A stretch of DNA of 64,000 nt from Dyadobacter sp. 676 (GCF_040448675.1 NZ_CP159289.1:1-64000), one strand, 5' to 3'. Shown: positions 28,959-36,853, counted from the first letter of the stretch. The notes: a model not told the origin generated them from the letters alone. Translations and numbers: made by a program.

Positions 28959-28994
28959 AGCAACTTGCAGCAACTATTAGCAACTTCCAGCAAC
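28959..28994. promoter_or_regulatory. Four 10-bp iterons AGCAAC(T) upstream of the HTH-type gene
   Basis: AGCAAC starts at 28959, 28969, 28979 and 28989, an exact 10-bp period placing all copies on one face of the helix. They lie between the divergent structural operon and the small regulator at 29004. This is a likely cooperative operator, or replication iterons. Confidence 0.7.
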
Positions 28995-29003
28995 CGTATC
29001 TAC

Positions 29004-29201
29004 ATGGACTTTCTTTCAAAATCCGATCTGATTGGGCAATACAATGTTTCCACACACAAAAGCTTCGAGCGGCTGATTGGCGCGAGAGGGAAAAAGGTAC
29101 TGGATTGGAAACCGGGAAAGCAGCGGTTTACGCCGAAACAGGTCAGGGCCCTGCACAAGTTGATCGGCGAACCGCTGACGAAGGAGGAAAAATACCATTA
29201 A
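29004..29201 (+). CDS. Small DNA-binding-type protein (DUF4248-like)
   Basis: 65 residues (MDFLSKSDLIGQYNVSTHKS, FTPKQVRALHKLIGEP). Short proteins with a SKSDL...Y..S...F and F(T/S)P.QV..I...LGEP pattern are common in Bacteroidota prophages and are annotated DUF4248, a presumed winged-helix or HTH fold. The ATG at 29004 sits just after the four iterons, so autoregulation is plausible. A terminator follows. Confidence 0.6.
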   Translation: MDFLSKSDLIGQYNVSTHKSFERLIGARGKKVLDWKPGKQRFTPKQVRALHKLIGEPLTKEEKYH

Positions 29202-29236
29202 CGGCTGCGAATTCGCGGCCTCTCTGAAACAATTAG

Positions 29237-29282
29237 CCCCAGCAGATACCCTATTATACGGGCCATTTGCTGGGGTATTTTT
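29237..29282 (+). terminator. Rho-independent terminator after the small regulator
   Basis: Stem CCCCAGCA (29237-29244) with TGCTGGGG (29268-29275) is followed by TATTTTTG. Confidence 0.75.
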
Positions 29283-29284
29283 GT

Positions 29285-29320
29285 GGGGCACTGTACGGGG
29301 CATTGTACAGGGCATTTTCG
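29285..29320. repeat. 12-bp tandem repeat GGGGCA(C/T)TGTAC
   Basis: Units at 29285-29296 and 29297-29308 differ at one base; a third partial unit runs to about 29320. They lie upstream of the lipase gene and could be an operator. Their role is unknown. Confidence 0.5.
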
Positions 29321-29427
29321 CAAGGAAATTCCTTTGGTTTAGGCATCAATACCGTTTGAAAAACGCACTTCATTGCCGGCAGTATTGCGCAGCTTTCATA
29401 TGCTTTGCCTCGATAAAAAGTAAAATT

Positions 29428-31457
29428 ATGGCACACAAATTGCTCTCCGCTATCGTTGTCCTCGCTCTTATCTACAACAGTCAGGTCCGCGCGCAAAATG
29501 CAACCAAACTGCCTTATCCAATTTTGTTTGTACATGGCTGGAACGGCAGTGACGACACGTGGTACACAGAACTGAATTTTCTTGCCAGCCAGGGATTAAA
29601 GGTTGACATAGACCATAATCAAAAGCGAAGCGGCTATGGAAGCAGATTAGATTTTATGCTGAATGCTACCAATTTAACATTTCTCAACCGGCGGGCATCA
29701 GGTCCGCAGTATGGTGATGTTTTGGATATGGAATCTTACCTAGATCCGAATAATGATTTGTTTGCCATCAACTTCGACGTTGGAGCCAGTTTCGCACAAA
29801 GCAACCAGGCGGCTGCCGCAAAACAAGGTTTCGCGGTGGGGCTCGCTGTCAGAAAGATATTGTCTGTTACAGGAGCAAAAAAGATAGTGCTATTTGGGCA
29901 TAGCATGGGGGGGGCTTGCGATCCGGGAATGCCTGCAAAACTCTGATAATTGGCCTGTCGGCGACGGTTTTCACCATGTCGCCAAAGTAATCACATCCGG
30001 GACGCCACATGGTGGTAGCGAGATTTCCTCTTGGGGACTTGTTGGACTTTTGGGGTACGACGAATGGTCTGACGCCGCGCGCGACTTCCGCCCGAATATC
30101 GCAGCAAACTATCTTTGGGGCGGCCATGAGGCCAATGTTCCCAAAACTTATAAATCACAGGACATTGATTGCGATGGGTATTCAGGGTTCGTTGTTGGGC
30201 TCAATCGCAAATCGATCCCAATGGACTTCAAATGGGCGTGTATAGTGGGCGTCGGAGGCATTACAATTGGTGGATATGGCGGTTACGACGACGACGTTGT
30301 CAGATCGCATAGCGCGAATGTTTTCAATTACCTTTCAGTTGAAGGCGATCTTTTCGTAGTTCACAACAGTAATCAGCAAGCGAGTGACACATGGGAACCA
30401 ACTTGGCACACCAAACTACCACAGCAGACGTTTACAAATCACTATGCCCTCGACGAGCCGGAGGACATCGAATATGCCTATGTTGTGTCTTCCGGGCAGG
30501 AGTATAAAGGCTTTTTGACACCGCCGCCTTCCGGCAAGGACTTCGATCGGGATCGCTTCACTGTATATTTAGACACACGGGGGTTGGTAACTTTCCGGGC
30601 GACCTTGCCCAAAGGTGCGTCAGGGCTATTCTCAAAACGGGAAAGCGATTTTACGGCCCCTGCCAACAGCAAATTTTTCATATTGGAAGGGGGGGAATTA
30701 TGACATTGAGATAGAAGGGAAAACCGGTGCCGAATTAGGTTATCCGTTTCATTTCGATTCGTATAAGTTTTCAGTGGACTTTTGCCCGTTCCCAAAACGC
30801 CTGGACGTCGTGGCCGAAGGCAGCACGAAAATTTGTGAGGGGGAATCTGTAAAACTTAAAATCCAGGGAAGCGGATATGACTCGTACGAATGGTTTTTAA
30901 ATGATACAAAAGTCGGCAGCGGCGCTACCTTCGTAGCCACATTAGCGGGGCGGTATTATGCCAAAGGTAATAAATGTGGAATATCCGAAAAGTCCCTTAA
31001 AGAGGTTGTTATTGAAGTTAATCCGTTCCCGGCAAAGCCAGTTATCGGTGTTAAGGACGCAGTTTTGATGTCTAACTACACCAACGGGAATCAGTGGTTC
31101 AAAGACGGCAATAAATTGCCCGGCGATACCCTGGCCACCCTAGCAATAGGGTCTGGTTCTTACAAAGTTATGGTAACGCGAAAAGGGTGCTCTTCTGAAT
31201 CCGAAACAATTACCGTTACCGGTCAAGAACCGTTGCCGGATGCCATTGCAGTATACCCAAATCCTTCCGAGGGAATGTTCTTAGTAAAGGTGCCGCCTGG
31301 AAGCGTTTGGCAACATGAGTTGTTTAATCAGTCGGGCCAACTTATTGCGAGCTATTCGCAAAGCGAGCCGATAATCTCTTTCGTCCCGGCTGGATTATAC
31401 ATGCTGCGGTCTAAACGCGGAAAGATAGTGATGCAAACTAAAATCGCTGTGAAGTAA
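29428..31457 (+). CDS. Secreted T9SS alpha/beta-hydrolase (lipase/esterase-like), two frameshifts
   Basis: About 675 residues after repair. The signal peptide (MAHKLLSAIVVLALIYNSQV...AQ) precedes an alpha/beta-hydrolase start (PILFVHGWNGSDDTW) and the nucleophile elbow GHSMGG with catalytic Ser, as in triacylglycerol lipases. A beta-rich region and Ig-like segment (GSTKICEGESVKLKIQGS) follow, then a T9SS sorting domain (AVYPNPSEGMFLVKV). The break in the elbow is a G8 run (29907-29914; seven gives SMGGLAIREC). The second is a G7 run (30689-30695; six gives EGGNYDIEIEG). It lies alone on the plus strand inside an otherwise minus-strand viral block, as prophage cargo genes often do. Export would be by the host T9SS. 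Confidence 0.82.
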
Positions 31458-31767
31458 TATATGCGGTGAGATATTCGGCAAAATGAACGCAATTAAAATC
31501 CAGCACATTGTATTTCCGGCCGGCAACCTGCCGGTATCGATTCAGAATATGCCTGCGCGTGGCCGACGTCTGGCGGATTTCCAAAAGCTTACGCGTTGCT
31601 AAAAACTCCTTTGCAGTATCGCGGCAAACGTCGCGGTCCGGCACGATGTGGTATACATAAGTTTCCCGGCCTTCGTGGACTACGACGCCGAAATGCTGGA
31701 TGAAGGGAAGGCTGTCTGGCCGGCAAATGAGGATGTCTCCGGTCCTTAGTTGATAAATCTTTTGCAT
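31438..31767 (-). CDS. LRAT / NlpC-P60-like papain-fold protein
   Basis: 109 residues from MQKIYQLRTGDILICR; the longer frame needs a TTG. GDILICR, HFGVVVHEG (His) and NCVHFAEYL (Cys within NCxHF) reproduce the permuted papain-like LRAT/NC motif, which acts on acyl or amide bonds in lipids or peptides. Eight bases downstream of the preceding gene, third in the Rep operon. In a virus it could modify lipid or cell wall; the substrate is unknown. Confidence 0.65.
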   Translation of the reverse strand: MQKIYQLRTGDILICRPDSLPFIQHFGVVVHEGRETYVYHIVPDRDVCRDTAKEFLATRKLLEIRQTSATRRHILNRYRQVAGRKYNVLDFNCVHFAEYLTAYITSQRF

Positions 31768-31774
31768 AGCTTCG

Positions 31775-32044
31775 TTATTCAAAATCTGTACTGATTGTCA
31801 GCGACTTCACTCCCGCCAGGTGGCAGGCCGCGAAAAACGCCGGTATGATGTTGTTCCAATCGTCAGAAAGCCGGTCGGCGTGGATCGCGAGTAGCAAATC
31901 GGGTTCCGTCAGCCGGTCAGGGTATATTTCCACTTCATGCTCTTTCCCGCCTGGCCCTTTCAACTTGCCTATCAAAGTACCATCGGGATACACCTCCCAG
32001 GCACCGAACACCGCGGTGGGCTTTTGTTTCAGTGTAATTTTCAT
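31775..32044 (-). CDS. Small unknown protein of the Rep operon
   Basis: 89 residues (FGAWEVYPDGTLIGKLKG, IYPDRLTEPDLLLAIHAD, NNIIPAFFAACHLAGVKSLT). No TM or known motif. Its ATG overlaps the Rep stop codon (ATGA), so it is translationally coupled to Rep and probably acts in replication or its control. Confidence 0.65.
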   Translation of the reverse strand: MKITLKQKPTAVFGAWEVYPDGTLIGKLKGPGGKEHEVEIYPDRLTEPDLLLAIHADRLSDDWNNIIPAFFAACHLAGVKSLTISTDFE

Positions 32045-33570
32045 TCATCGGGAGCCGTGGGGTAAAGTGCGCAGAACATGGCGCGGTAGTGTTCGGCATA
32101 CCGCTCGAAGAGCAGCGGGCTGTACGCCCGGAGCAAGTCTTTTTGTGGGTGTTCCAACGGGATCACTTTCCCGCCATAATGGGCAAAGTGCTCGCCGGCC
32201 TTCGCCGTGGCGCGTTCGATGTCGGCTTTTGGAACGTGCTCAGCTTCGAGCCATTCGAGCCAGCGGGCGGCGTGCTGGTCAACCACGGGCGGGTCGAAGT
32301 CGCTGCGGGTTGTTGGTATCGGGTTGATCTGTTCGGTTACCTCCATGTGGGCGAACACCGGTTCGCCAAACAACCCGGTAACGTATTTCGGGACGGACAC
32401 TTTCACGGTCCGGTACTCGTAGGTGGTGGTAGTGACGCGCGCAAAGCTCTCGACGGCCACGGTATAGGGGTTCAGGTCGACGACGTGCAGGGAGTTGGAC
32501 GCGCCCCAAATCCGGCCGCGCATGGTCCGGGTCGTGAATTTGACATCGATCCGCTTTTTCTCGATGGTAACTTGTTCCGTCGAGATCGGGGCGCCGGTTT
32601 CGTGATCGAAGCTTTCCCAGGGTGTCGCGGTTTCCGTTTGGACATAGTAAAGCCCGTTTTCCTGAACCAATTTTTCATTTTCGGCCAGGGCGGGCTTAAC
32701 GACCTCCGGCTCTTTGGTCATATATTTTGCCACGTAGGCCGTCAGCTTCCGGATATTCTGGATGGCGTGAATTTTGGTGGTCGGCGGGTTGTTCCAACCA
32801 TTCTTTATCCCCTTTTCGTAGGCTTCGCGCTGGCGCCGGGTTTCGGCCTTCCGGGTGGCGCGAAGGTCGAACTTTTCGGAACTGGCCCGGCAATACTTCC
32901 GCCGGGCGTCGATGGCGTACCGCATCATATCGGGCCGGACGTGAAAGCCGTTTTGATAGATGTAATTCTGCCGGTTCCGGAACCGGGTCACATATCCCAG
33001 CCGCTCGATGATCCGGTTCCATTCCTGTTGAATGCGGGCGGCCGGTAAGCCGCGATCGAGAATGACGTGGAAATGCAGGTTGCCGTTCTTCTGTGTTTCG
33101 CTTACCCATATGTAGTTTTTCACGTTCCAGCCAGAATTCCCACGTTCGGCGGAACCGGTGAGGTATTCCATGAACCGGCCGAATAGCTCCTTGATCACCT
33201 TGTCGCAATGATACTGCTTTCCTGGCAACGTCATTGTGAGGAACGTCGGGTAAACCTCCGTCGACGGGAACGATTTCGGAAATGTCATGGAGGTATTGAG
33301 CTGGACGGCCGTAAGGAAATTTTCAATGATTCCTTTCACGCGCCGCTTCGTGGCCGGAGACATATAGCCGTTGTACTGGCCGGCTGCACCTTTGTCCAGA
33401 TTCAGCAGGGAATTTGCATTGTCCTGTTTCCGCGTCGTTTGCGTCGTCCAACGCTTTTGAATGACGACCGAGTGCGGTTTGAGTTTCGCGTATTTCTCGA
33501 AACTGAAATCAACGACGCGTGTGTCTGTGGGCAACAACGATGCCGTCGCCGTGTGTGCGCTTGCGTGCAT
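32041..33570 (-). CDS. rep: HUH-family rolling-circle replication initiator (Rep)
   Basis: 509 residues. Motif 1 is near YPTFLTMTLPGK. Motif 2, the metal-binding HUH, is NGNLHFHVILDRG. Motif 3, the nicking Tyr region, is KLTAYVAKYMTK, with two Tyr spaced by four. This is the layout of Rep proteins of ssDNA phages and rolling-circle elements: the protein nicks one strand at the origin and stays joined to its 5' end through Tyr. No helicase or primase domain is seen, so host helicase is needed. A long C-terminal region (after about residue 330) has no recognised domain. First gene of an operon with the two genes downstream. Confidence 0.85.
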   Translation of the reverse strand: MHASAHTATASLLPTDTRVVDFSFEKYAKLKPHSVVIQKRWTTQTTRKQDNANSLLNLDKGAAGQYNGYMSPATKRRVKGIIENFLTAVQLNTSMTFPKSFPSTEVYPTFLTMTLPGKQYHCDKVIKELFGRFMEYLTGSAERGNSGWNVKNYIWVSETQKNGNLHFHVILDRGLPAARIQQEWNRIIERLGYVTRFRNRQNYIYQNGFHVRPDMMRYAIDARRKYCRASSEKFDLRATRKAETRRQREAYEKGIKNGWNNPPTTKIHAIQNIRKLTAYVAKYMTKEPEVVKPALAENEKLVQENGLYYVQTETATPWESFDHETGAPISTEQVTIEKKRIDVKFTTRTMRGRIWGASNSLHVVDLNPYTVAVESFARVTTTTYEYRTVKVSVPKYVTGLFGEPVFAHMEVTEQINPIPTTRSDFDPPVVDQHAARWLEWLEAEHVPKADIERATAKAGEHFAHYGGKVIPLEHPQKDLLRAYSPLLFERYAEHYRAMFCALYPTAPDE

Positions 33571-33733
33571 GGTGTGAGGATTTACAAAATGGTTGTATTC
33601 GATTTTTGAGCGTGTGAGGGGTTTCCGGGGAGAGTCGACGCTTAGATAAACCCATTATGGCGAATTCGAAATTTTGACGACATTGTTCATTACTAGTGTT
33701 ACATTTGTAACCTTAAACCGGGCTTTTCTATTT

Positions 33734-34084
33734 ATGACATCGAAACGGACTTGGCAACTTTCTGGCATTCTCTTTATAGTGTTCATGCTATTGCAGTGGT
33801 TTTATTTTCCTACATCCAATCGTACAGAGTTGTCGAATAATTCAATAGTGATAATTGACTTCTTTGGGAGTCTATTTATAATAGTTCTCTTCGCAGTTGT
33901 CGCAAGTTGTGTCCTGGCATTTCTTCCATTTAAAGGGAGGCCATTTAAGATGAAGTTTAATAGCTTACTACCAATCATGTTTGTTGTCACCTTGCTCATT
34001 GAGATAGTATCATTGGCATCAGTGGCCTACGACACACGTCGAAACGGTGCCGGAATTCTTGACGAAAAAATCTTTATTAGATAA
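33734..34084 (+). CDS. Small 3-TM membrane protein
   Basis: 116 residues from MTSKRTWQLSG, with three hydrophobic segments (LSGILFIVFMLLQWFYF, SLFIIVLFAVVASCVLAFLP, LLPIMFVVTLLIEIVSLASV). Lone plus-strand gene between Rep and the methyltransferase. Its lower GC content than its neighbours suggests separate acquisition. No family; possibly superinfection exclusion or immunity (speculative). Confidence 0.55.
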   Translation: MTSKRTWQLSGILFIVFMLLQWFYFPTSNRTELSNNSIVIIDFFGSLFIIVLFAVVASCVLAFLPFKGRPFKMKFNSLLPIMFVVTLLIEIVSLASVAYDTRRNGAGILDEKIFIR

Positions 34085-34200
34085 GCAACCATTGGACCGG
34101 AACAGTTTATTTAACATAGACCAAGACAGAGAGGGCCTCGAATCCTGAGGGCTGTTATAATGCCTGTTCTTAAATATGCATCAGGGGCGCGTTGAGCAAC

Positions 34201-34944
34201 TTAAAGTTCGTTTTTGAGGTACGAGAAAATCACACGTGCAATGTCGACTACGATCGCGTTTCCGTAGCTGAAGATTTTCGCTTTATCCAGTTCGGCGGGA
34301 AACCCATCATCCATGCGTAGACGGCCAAAGTCTGATCGGCGGTCAATCCGTTGAGCTGGCATTGTAACACGAGCTTGTCTTGGTGGCCCGCCAGCAGGTA
34401 TTTCCTGTAAGATTCCACCGTTTTCAATAAGATGATGCCATCGGTGGCCGCGGGCGTAGGCCAGACCGTATATCCGTGGCCGGAAGTGATCATAACCGAA
34501 CTGCGCAGCATAAAAACATCGCCATTCAGTGTCATACCCGAGCTGGGAAAGATCGCAAAGGACGTATTCGAGGCCACGACGAAGGAGCATTGCGCTGTTT
34601 TCAAAACATACGATTGCGGGTCTAACCTCCCGAACCACACGGGCGTATTCCGACCACAAGCCGGATTTCGGGCCTTTAATTCCCTGGGCTTTCCCTCCCC
34701 GAGGGGCTTTTGATGGCGAAATGTCCTGACATGGGAAACCTCCGGAAATAATGTCAATTGTTCCGCGATAAGGGGTGCCGTCAAACTGCCTGATGTCTGC
34801 ATAACTATGCGCGTTCGGAAAAGCCAAGTGAAGGTGTTCACGGTTCAATGCATCAATCTCGACATGAAAGATGTTTGTGAAGCCGGCTTGCTCTGCCGCC
34901 AGATCAAACCCGCCGATGCCGGAAAACAGACTGCCGTGGTTCAT
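34201..34944 (-). CDS. dcm: C5-cytosine DNA methyltransferase
   Basis: 247 residues. Motif I is SLFSGIGGFDLAAEQAGF. Motif IV is SGGFPCQDIS with catalytic Cys. Motif VI is FENSAML (ENS rather than ENV). The motif VIII region is FRPRIYGLAYA. Motif X is SYGNAIVVDIARVIF. The short distance between VIII and X means a minimal target-recognition domain, typical of phage enzymes. It methylates C5 of cytosine in host or element DNA, probably to evade restriction. The start at 34944 (MNHGSLFSG) puts motif I where the family has it; an in-frame ATG at 35010 is possible. Another long ORF overlaps it in a second frame. Confidence 0.88.
   Translation of the reverse strand: MNHGSLFSGIGGFDLAAEQAGFTNIFHVEIDALNREHLHLAFPNAHSYADIRQFDGTPYRGTIDIISGGFPCQDISPSKAPRGGKAQGIKGPKSGLWSEYARVVREVRPAIVCFENSAMLLRRGLEYVLCDLSQLGYDTEWRCFYAAQFGYDHFRPRIYGLAYARGHRWHHLIENGGILQEIPAGGPPRQARVTMPAQRIDRRSDFGRLRMDDGFPAELDKAKIFSYGNAIVVDIARVIFSYLKNEL
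34248..34802 (-). CDS. Overlapping second-frame protein with WPTP / MMGFPxxW motifs
   Basis: 184 residues from MQTSGSLTAPLIAEQLTLF, lying wholly inside the methyltransferase gene in another frame on the same strand. It carries, in order, FPSSGMTLNGDVF, YTVWPTPAATDG, AVYAWMMGFPPNW and KSSATETRS. These match the order and wording of a small protein family commonly found beside phage cytosine methyltransferases (xxSGMxxNG, WPTPxAxDG, WLMGFPxGW, SAT). Both frames look protein-like over the same bases. Expression is unproven. If real, it is an overprinted partner of the methyltransferase. Confidence 0.5.
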   Translation of the reverse strand: MQTSGSLTAPLIAEQLTLFPEVSHVRTFRHQKPLGEGKPRELKARNPACGRNTPVWFGRLDPQSYVLKTAQCSFVVASNTSFAIFPSSGMTLNGDVFMLRSSVMITSGHGYTVWPTPAATDGIILLKTVESYRKYLLAGHQDKLVLQCQLNGLTADQTLAVYAWMMGFPPNWIKRKSSATETRS

Positions 34945-35022
34945 TGCTGCGATCGGTTGGAATCGAAGAACCACAAAACGCACTTCCATGCACAGACCAC
35001 GAAGCACCATAAGACATCCATT

Positions 35023-35277
35023 TCAGTATCGTTTTCTCGGTGTGTATGACATCGGATAGAACTTCGGTTTCAGTTCGCTTTTCTCTATACGCAGGTCGAT
35101 CAGCTCCTTTTCCAGAACTTCGATCAGCGCATTTTGATAGTCGAGCAATTCGAACAGCGTTTGCAGGGTTTCTTTTTTCCTTCCCGGCCGGAGCCAATTA
35201 TAAAGTTCCTCACTGGCCGTGTTGATCCCGCCCTCATAAATCAGGCCGATCGCCTGCCGAAGTTCTGGCCGGTTCAT
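35023..35277 (-). CDS. Small unknown protein, early operon
   Basis: 84 residues (RQAIGLIYEGGINTASEELY, QNALIEVLEKELIDLRIEKS), helical with a coiled-coil tendency. No family. Its start overlaps the stop of the upstream gene by four bases. Confidence 0.65.
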   Translation of the reverse strand: MNRPELRQAIGLIYEGGINTASEELYNWLRPGRKKETLQTLFELLDYQNALIEVLEKELIDLRIEKSELKPKFYPMSYTPRKRY

Positions 35278-35849
35278 GCGTTGATAAATGACATGGCGTT
35301 GAACAGCAATTGCTTTTGCTTACCATGTTCCCCATCCGGATACGTCAAAGCCGCGTCCGTAACCTGGGTTATGCCGAATGCATATTCCCACTTTCCGCTG
35401 TTCAGGAAACCGACATAGTCCCTGCCGTAATTGTCCTGGATTAGTTTGTATTGAATGTCATTACCGGGAATAGTGAAGCGGAGCCCGGCTTCGAATTTCT
35501 CTTTTGGCGTCATATAGGTGTGTCTGATTAATTTGTTCAGGTACTCGATACCAATCAGTTCCTTTTCGGCAATCGCTTCGAGTTGCTGATCCCGAAAATC
35601 TTCCCACTTGAATACGGTCCTGGTTTTCTCGATTTGGAGATTGTCGAAAACTTCGACCACCGTCTTTGTGGTGCACATACAAAAGGCCATCCGGACAGAA
35701 TACCGCCATTCTTCACATTCGATTTGTAGTTGGATGATTTTCCTTTGCAATTCCCGGCGTTCGGCTTCGGCTTCATCTTCCGGCGGGATGTCGATACAAT
35801 CCCGGTTGTGTATCTGCATCTTTTTACGGAGCAGTTCCAGGGGTGTCAT
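35274..35849 (-). CDS. Unknown protein, early operon
   Basis: 191 residues, soluble. A helical charged N-terminus (PPEDEAEAERRELQRKIIQL), a Cys/Met cluster (SVRMAFCMCTTKT), a middle helical part and a mixed C-terminus (NYGRDYVGFLNSGKWEYAFG). No recognised family. It is probably part of the element's early replication or control operon with its neighbours. Confidence 0.62.
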   Translation of the reverse strand: MTPLELLRKKMQIHNRDCIDIPPEDEAEAERRELQRKIIQLQIECEEWRYSVRMAFCMCTTKTVVEVFDNLQIEKTRTVFKWEDFRDQQLEAIAEKELIGIEYLNKLIRHTYMTPKEKFEAGLRFTIPGNDIQYKLIQDNYGRDYVGFLNSGKWEYAFGITQVTDAALTYPDGEHGKQKQLLFNAMSFINA

Positions 35850-35857
35850 TGGGTAGC

Positions 35858-36220
35858 TTATAACAAAAAGTGTGACGTCAGCATATCGGTGTTTTGCTTG
35901 GTGAGATCGGAAATAGCAGCGTTGGCGGCATTTTCGTTGGTCCTATAATCTCCGTCTGATGCCCTCGCAAGGAAAAGAGTCAATTGTTGCGTAAATTCTT
36001 CATTGCCCAACACTTGCCTATATAAAGATTGAACTTGGTCTAATTCCTGACCCTTGAAGCCATTTTTGGAGTACATTTTATTGTTAAATGAACGCTCAGA
36101 AACGCCCATTTTCTGCGCAAACAAAGATCTAACCTGTCCGTTGGTATGACGGCCACAATAATCATACAAGTAATGCACAAAAGCGAGTTTGTCCGCCGTT
36201 TGAAATTTTTTCCCTTCCAT
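35858..36220 (-). CDS. Early regulator-like protein, divergent from the repressor
   Basis: 120 residues. The first half (VRSLFAQKMGVSERSFNNKM) has the look of a helix-turn-helix region. The rest is helical (NEEFTQQLTLFLARASDG). First gene of the minus-strand early operon, sharing a 101-base control region with the HTH gene at 36322. A Cro-like or excision-control role is inferred from position only. Confidence 0.58.
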   Translation of the reverse strand: MEGKKFQTADKLAFVHYLYDYCGRHTNGQVRSLFAQKMGVSERSFNNKMYSKNGFKGQELDQVQSLYRQVLGNEEFTQQLTLFLARASDGDYRTNENAANAAISDLTKQNTDMLTSHFLL

Positions 36221-36321
36221 TTGTCAAATGTTTGGTGTTAATTTGGGTTATATCATGTAAATTCATGTAATAAAGATAAATAATTATGTTTGATAAAGTC
36301 AAATAAAATTTTGTACTAACC
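36221..36321. promoter_or_regulatory. Divergent control region with TTTGA/TCAAA palindromes
   Basis: AT-rich spacer between divergent regulators. It holds a Bacteroidota -7-type element TATGTTTG (TAnnTTTG) at 36285-36292 facing the repressor, an inverted repeat TTTGATAAAGTCAAA (36289-36303) overlapping that element, and a second half-matching palindrome TTTGTCAAAT (36221-36230) against the other gene's start. Direct repeat TCATGTAA occurs twice near 36254-36270. Together these look like a lysogeny-type switch. Confidence 0.6.
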
Positions 36322-36777
36322 ATGACAAGACCACCTATTGGCCTGATAATCAAGACGATTATTAAGCAAAAAAATTTATCTCCAACGCGAATCGCTCGTG
36401 ACCTAGGCATCTCGAAACAACAGGTGTACAATACTTACGTCCGGGCAAGTTTGCAGGAAGGTGAAATTGATCGCTGGGCAGAAGTATTAGGCGTCAGCGT
36501 TGACGAATTAGTCAATTATCAATTTGAGCCAAGTAATGGCTCTGATGCCGACGGTAGCAGCGAGGTATTGGATCTGATAAAGAAAATGTTCGAGCAGGAG
36601 TTGAAAGAAAAGAATGAGCAAATCCGAGCCTTGCAGGAAAACTTACGGGCGTCTCAAGAAGCCTTGAAGCTTTCACAACAGATGCAATCTGTATTGCTGG
36701 GAAAGTCGCCTGAGTATTCGGATCGTAGTATAATACCCCTTCACAGGAACAGAATCCAGGCATTGGCCGGGGTTTAG
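36322..36777 (+). CDS. HTH repressor-type regulator with coiled coil
   Basis: 151 residues. An N-terminal HTH_3-like domain (LSPTRIARDLGISKQQVYNT, EVLGVSVDELVNY) is followed by a leucine-zipper coiled coil (KEKNEQIRALQENLRASQEA). No protease or RecA-sensitive domain is seen, so induction may be by an antirepressor. Position next to the right attachment core and divergent from the early operon suits a CI-like repressor. Confidence 0.75.
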   Translation: MTRPPIGLIIKTIIKQKNLSPTRIARDLGISKQQVYNTYVRASLQEGEIDRWAEVLGVSVDELVNYQFEPSNGSDADGSSEVLDLIKKMFEQELKEKNEQIRALQENLRASQEALKLSQQMQSVLLGKSPEYSDRSIIPLHRNRIQALAGV

Positions 36778-36853
36778 GTATTATTCCGGGTACTCATTAA
36801 TGATTGATACCATAATTAATTGATTGTTAATTAGATACCCACTGGTTTTAAGC

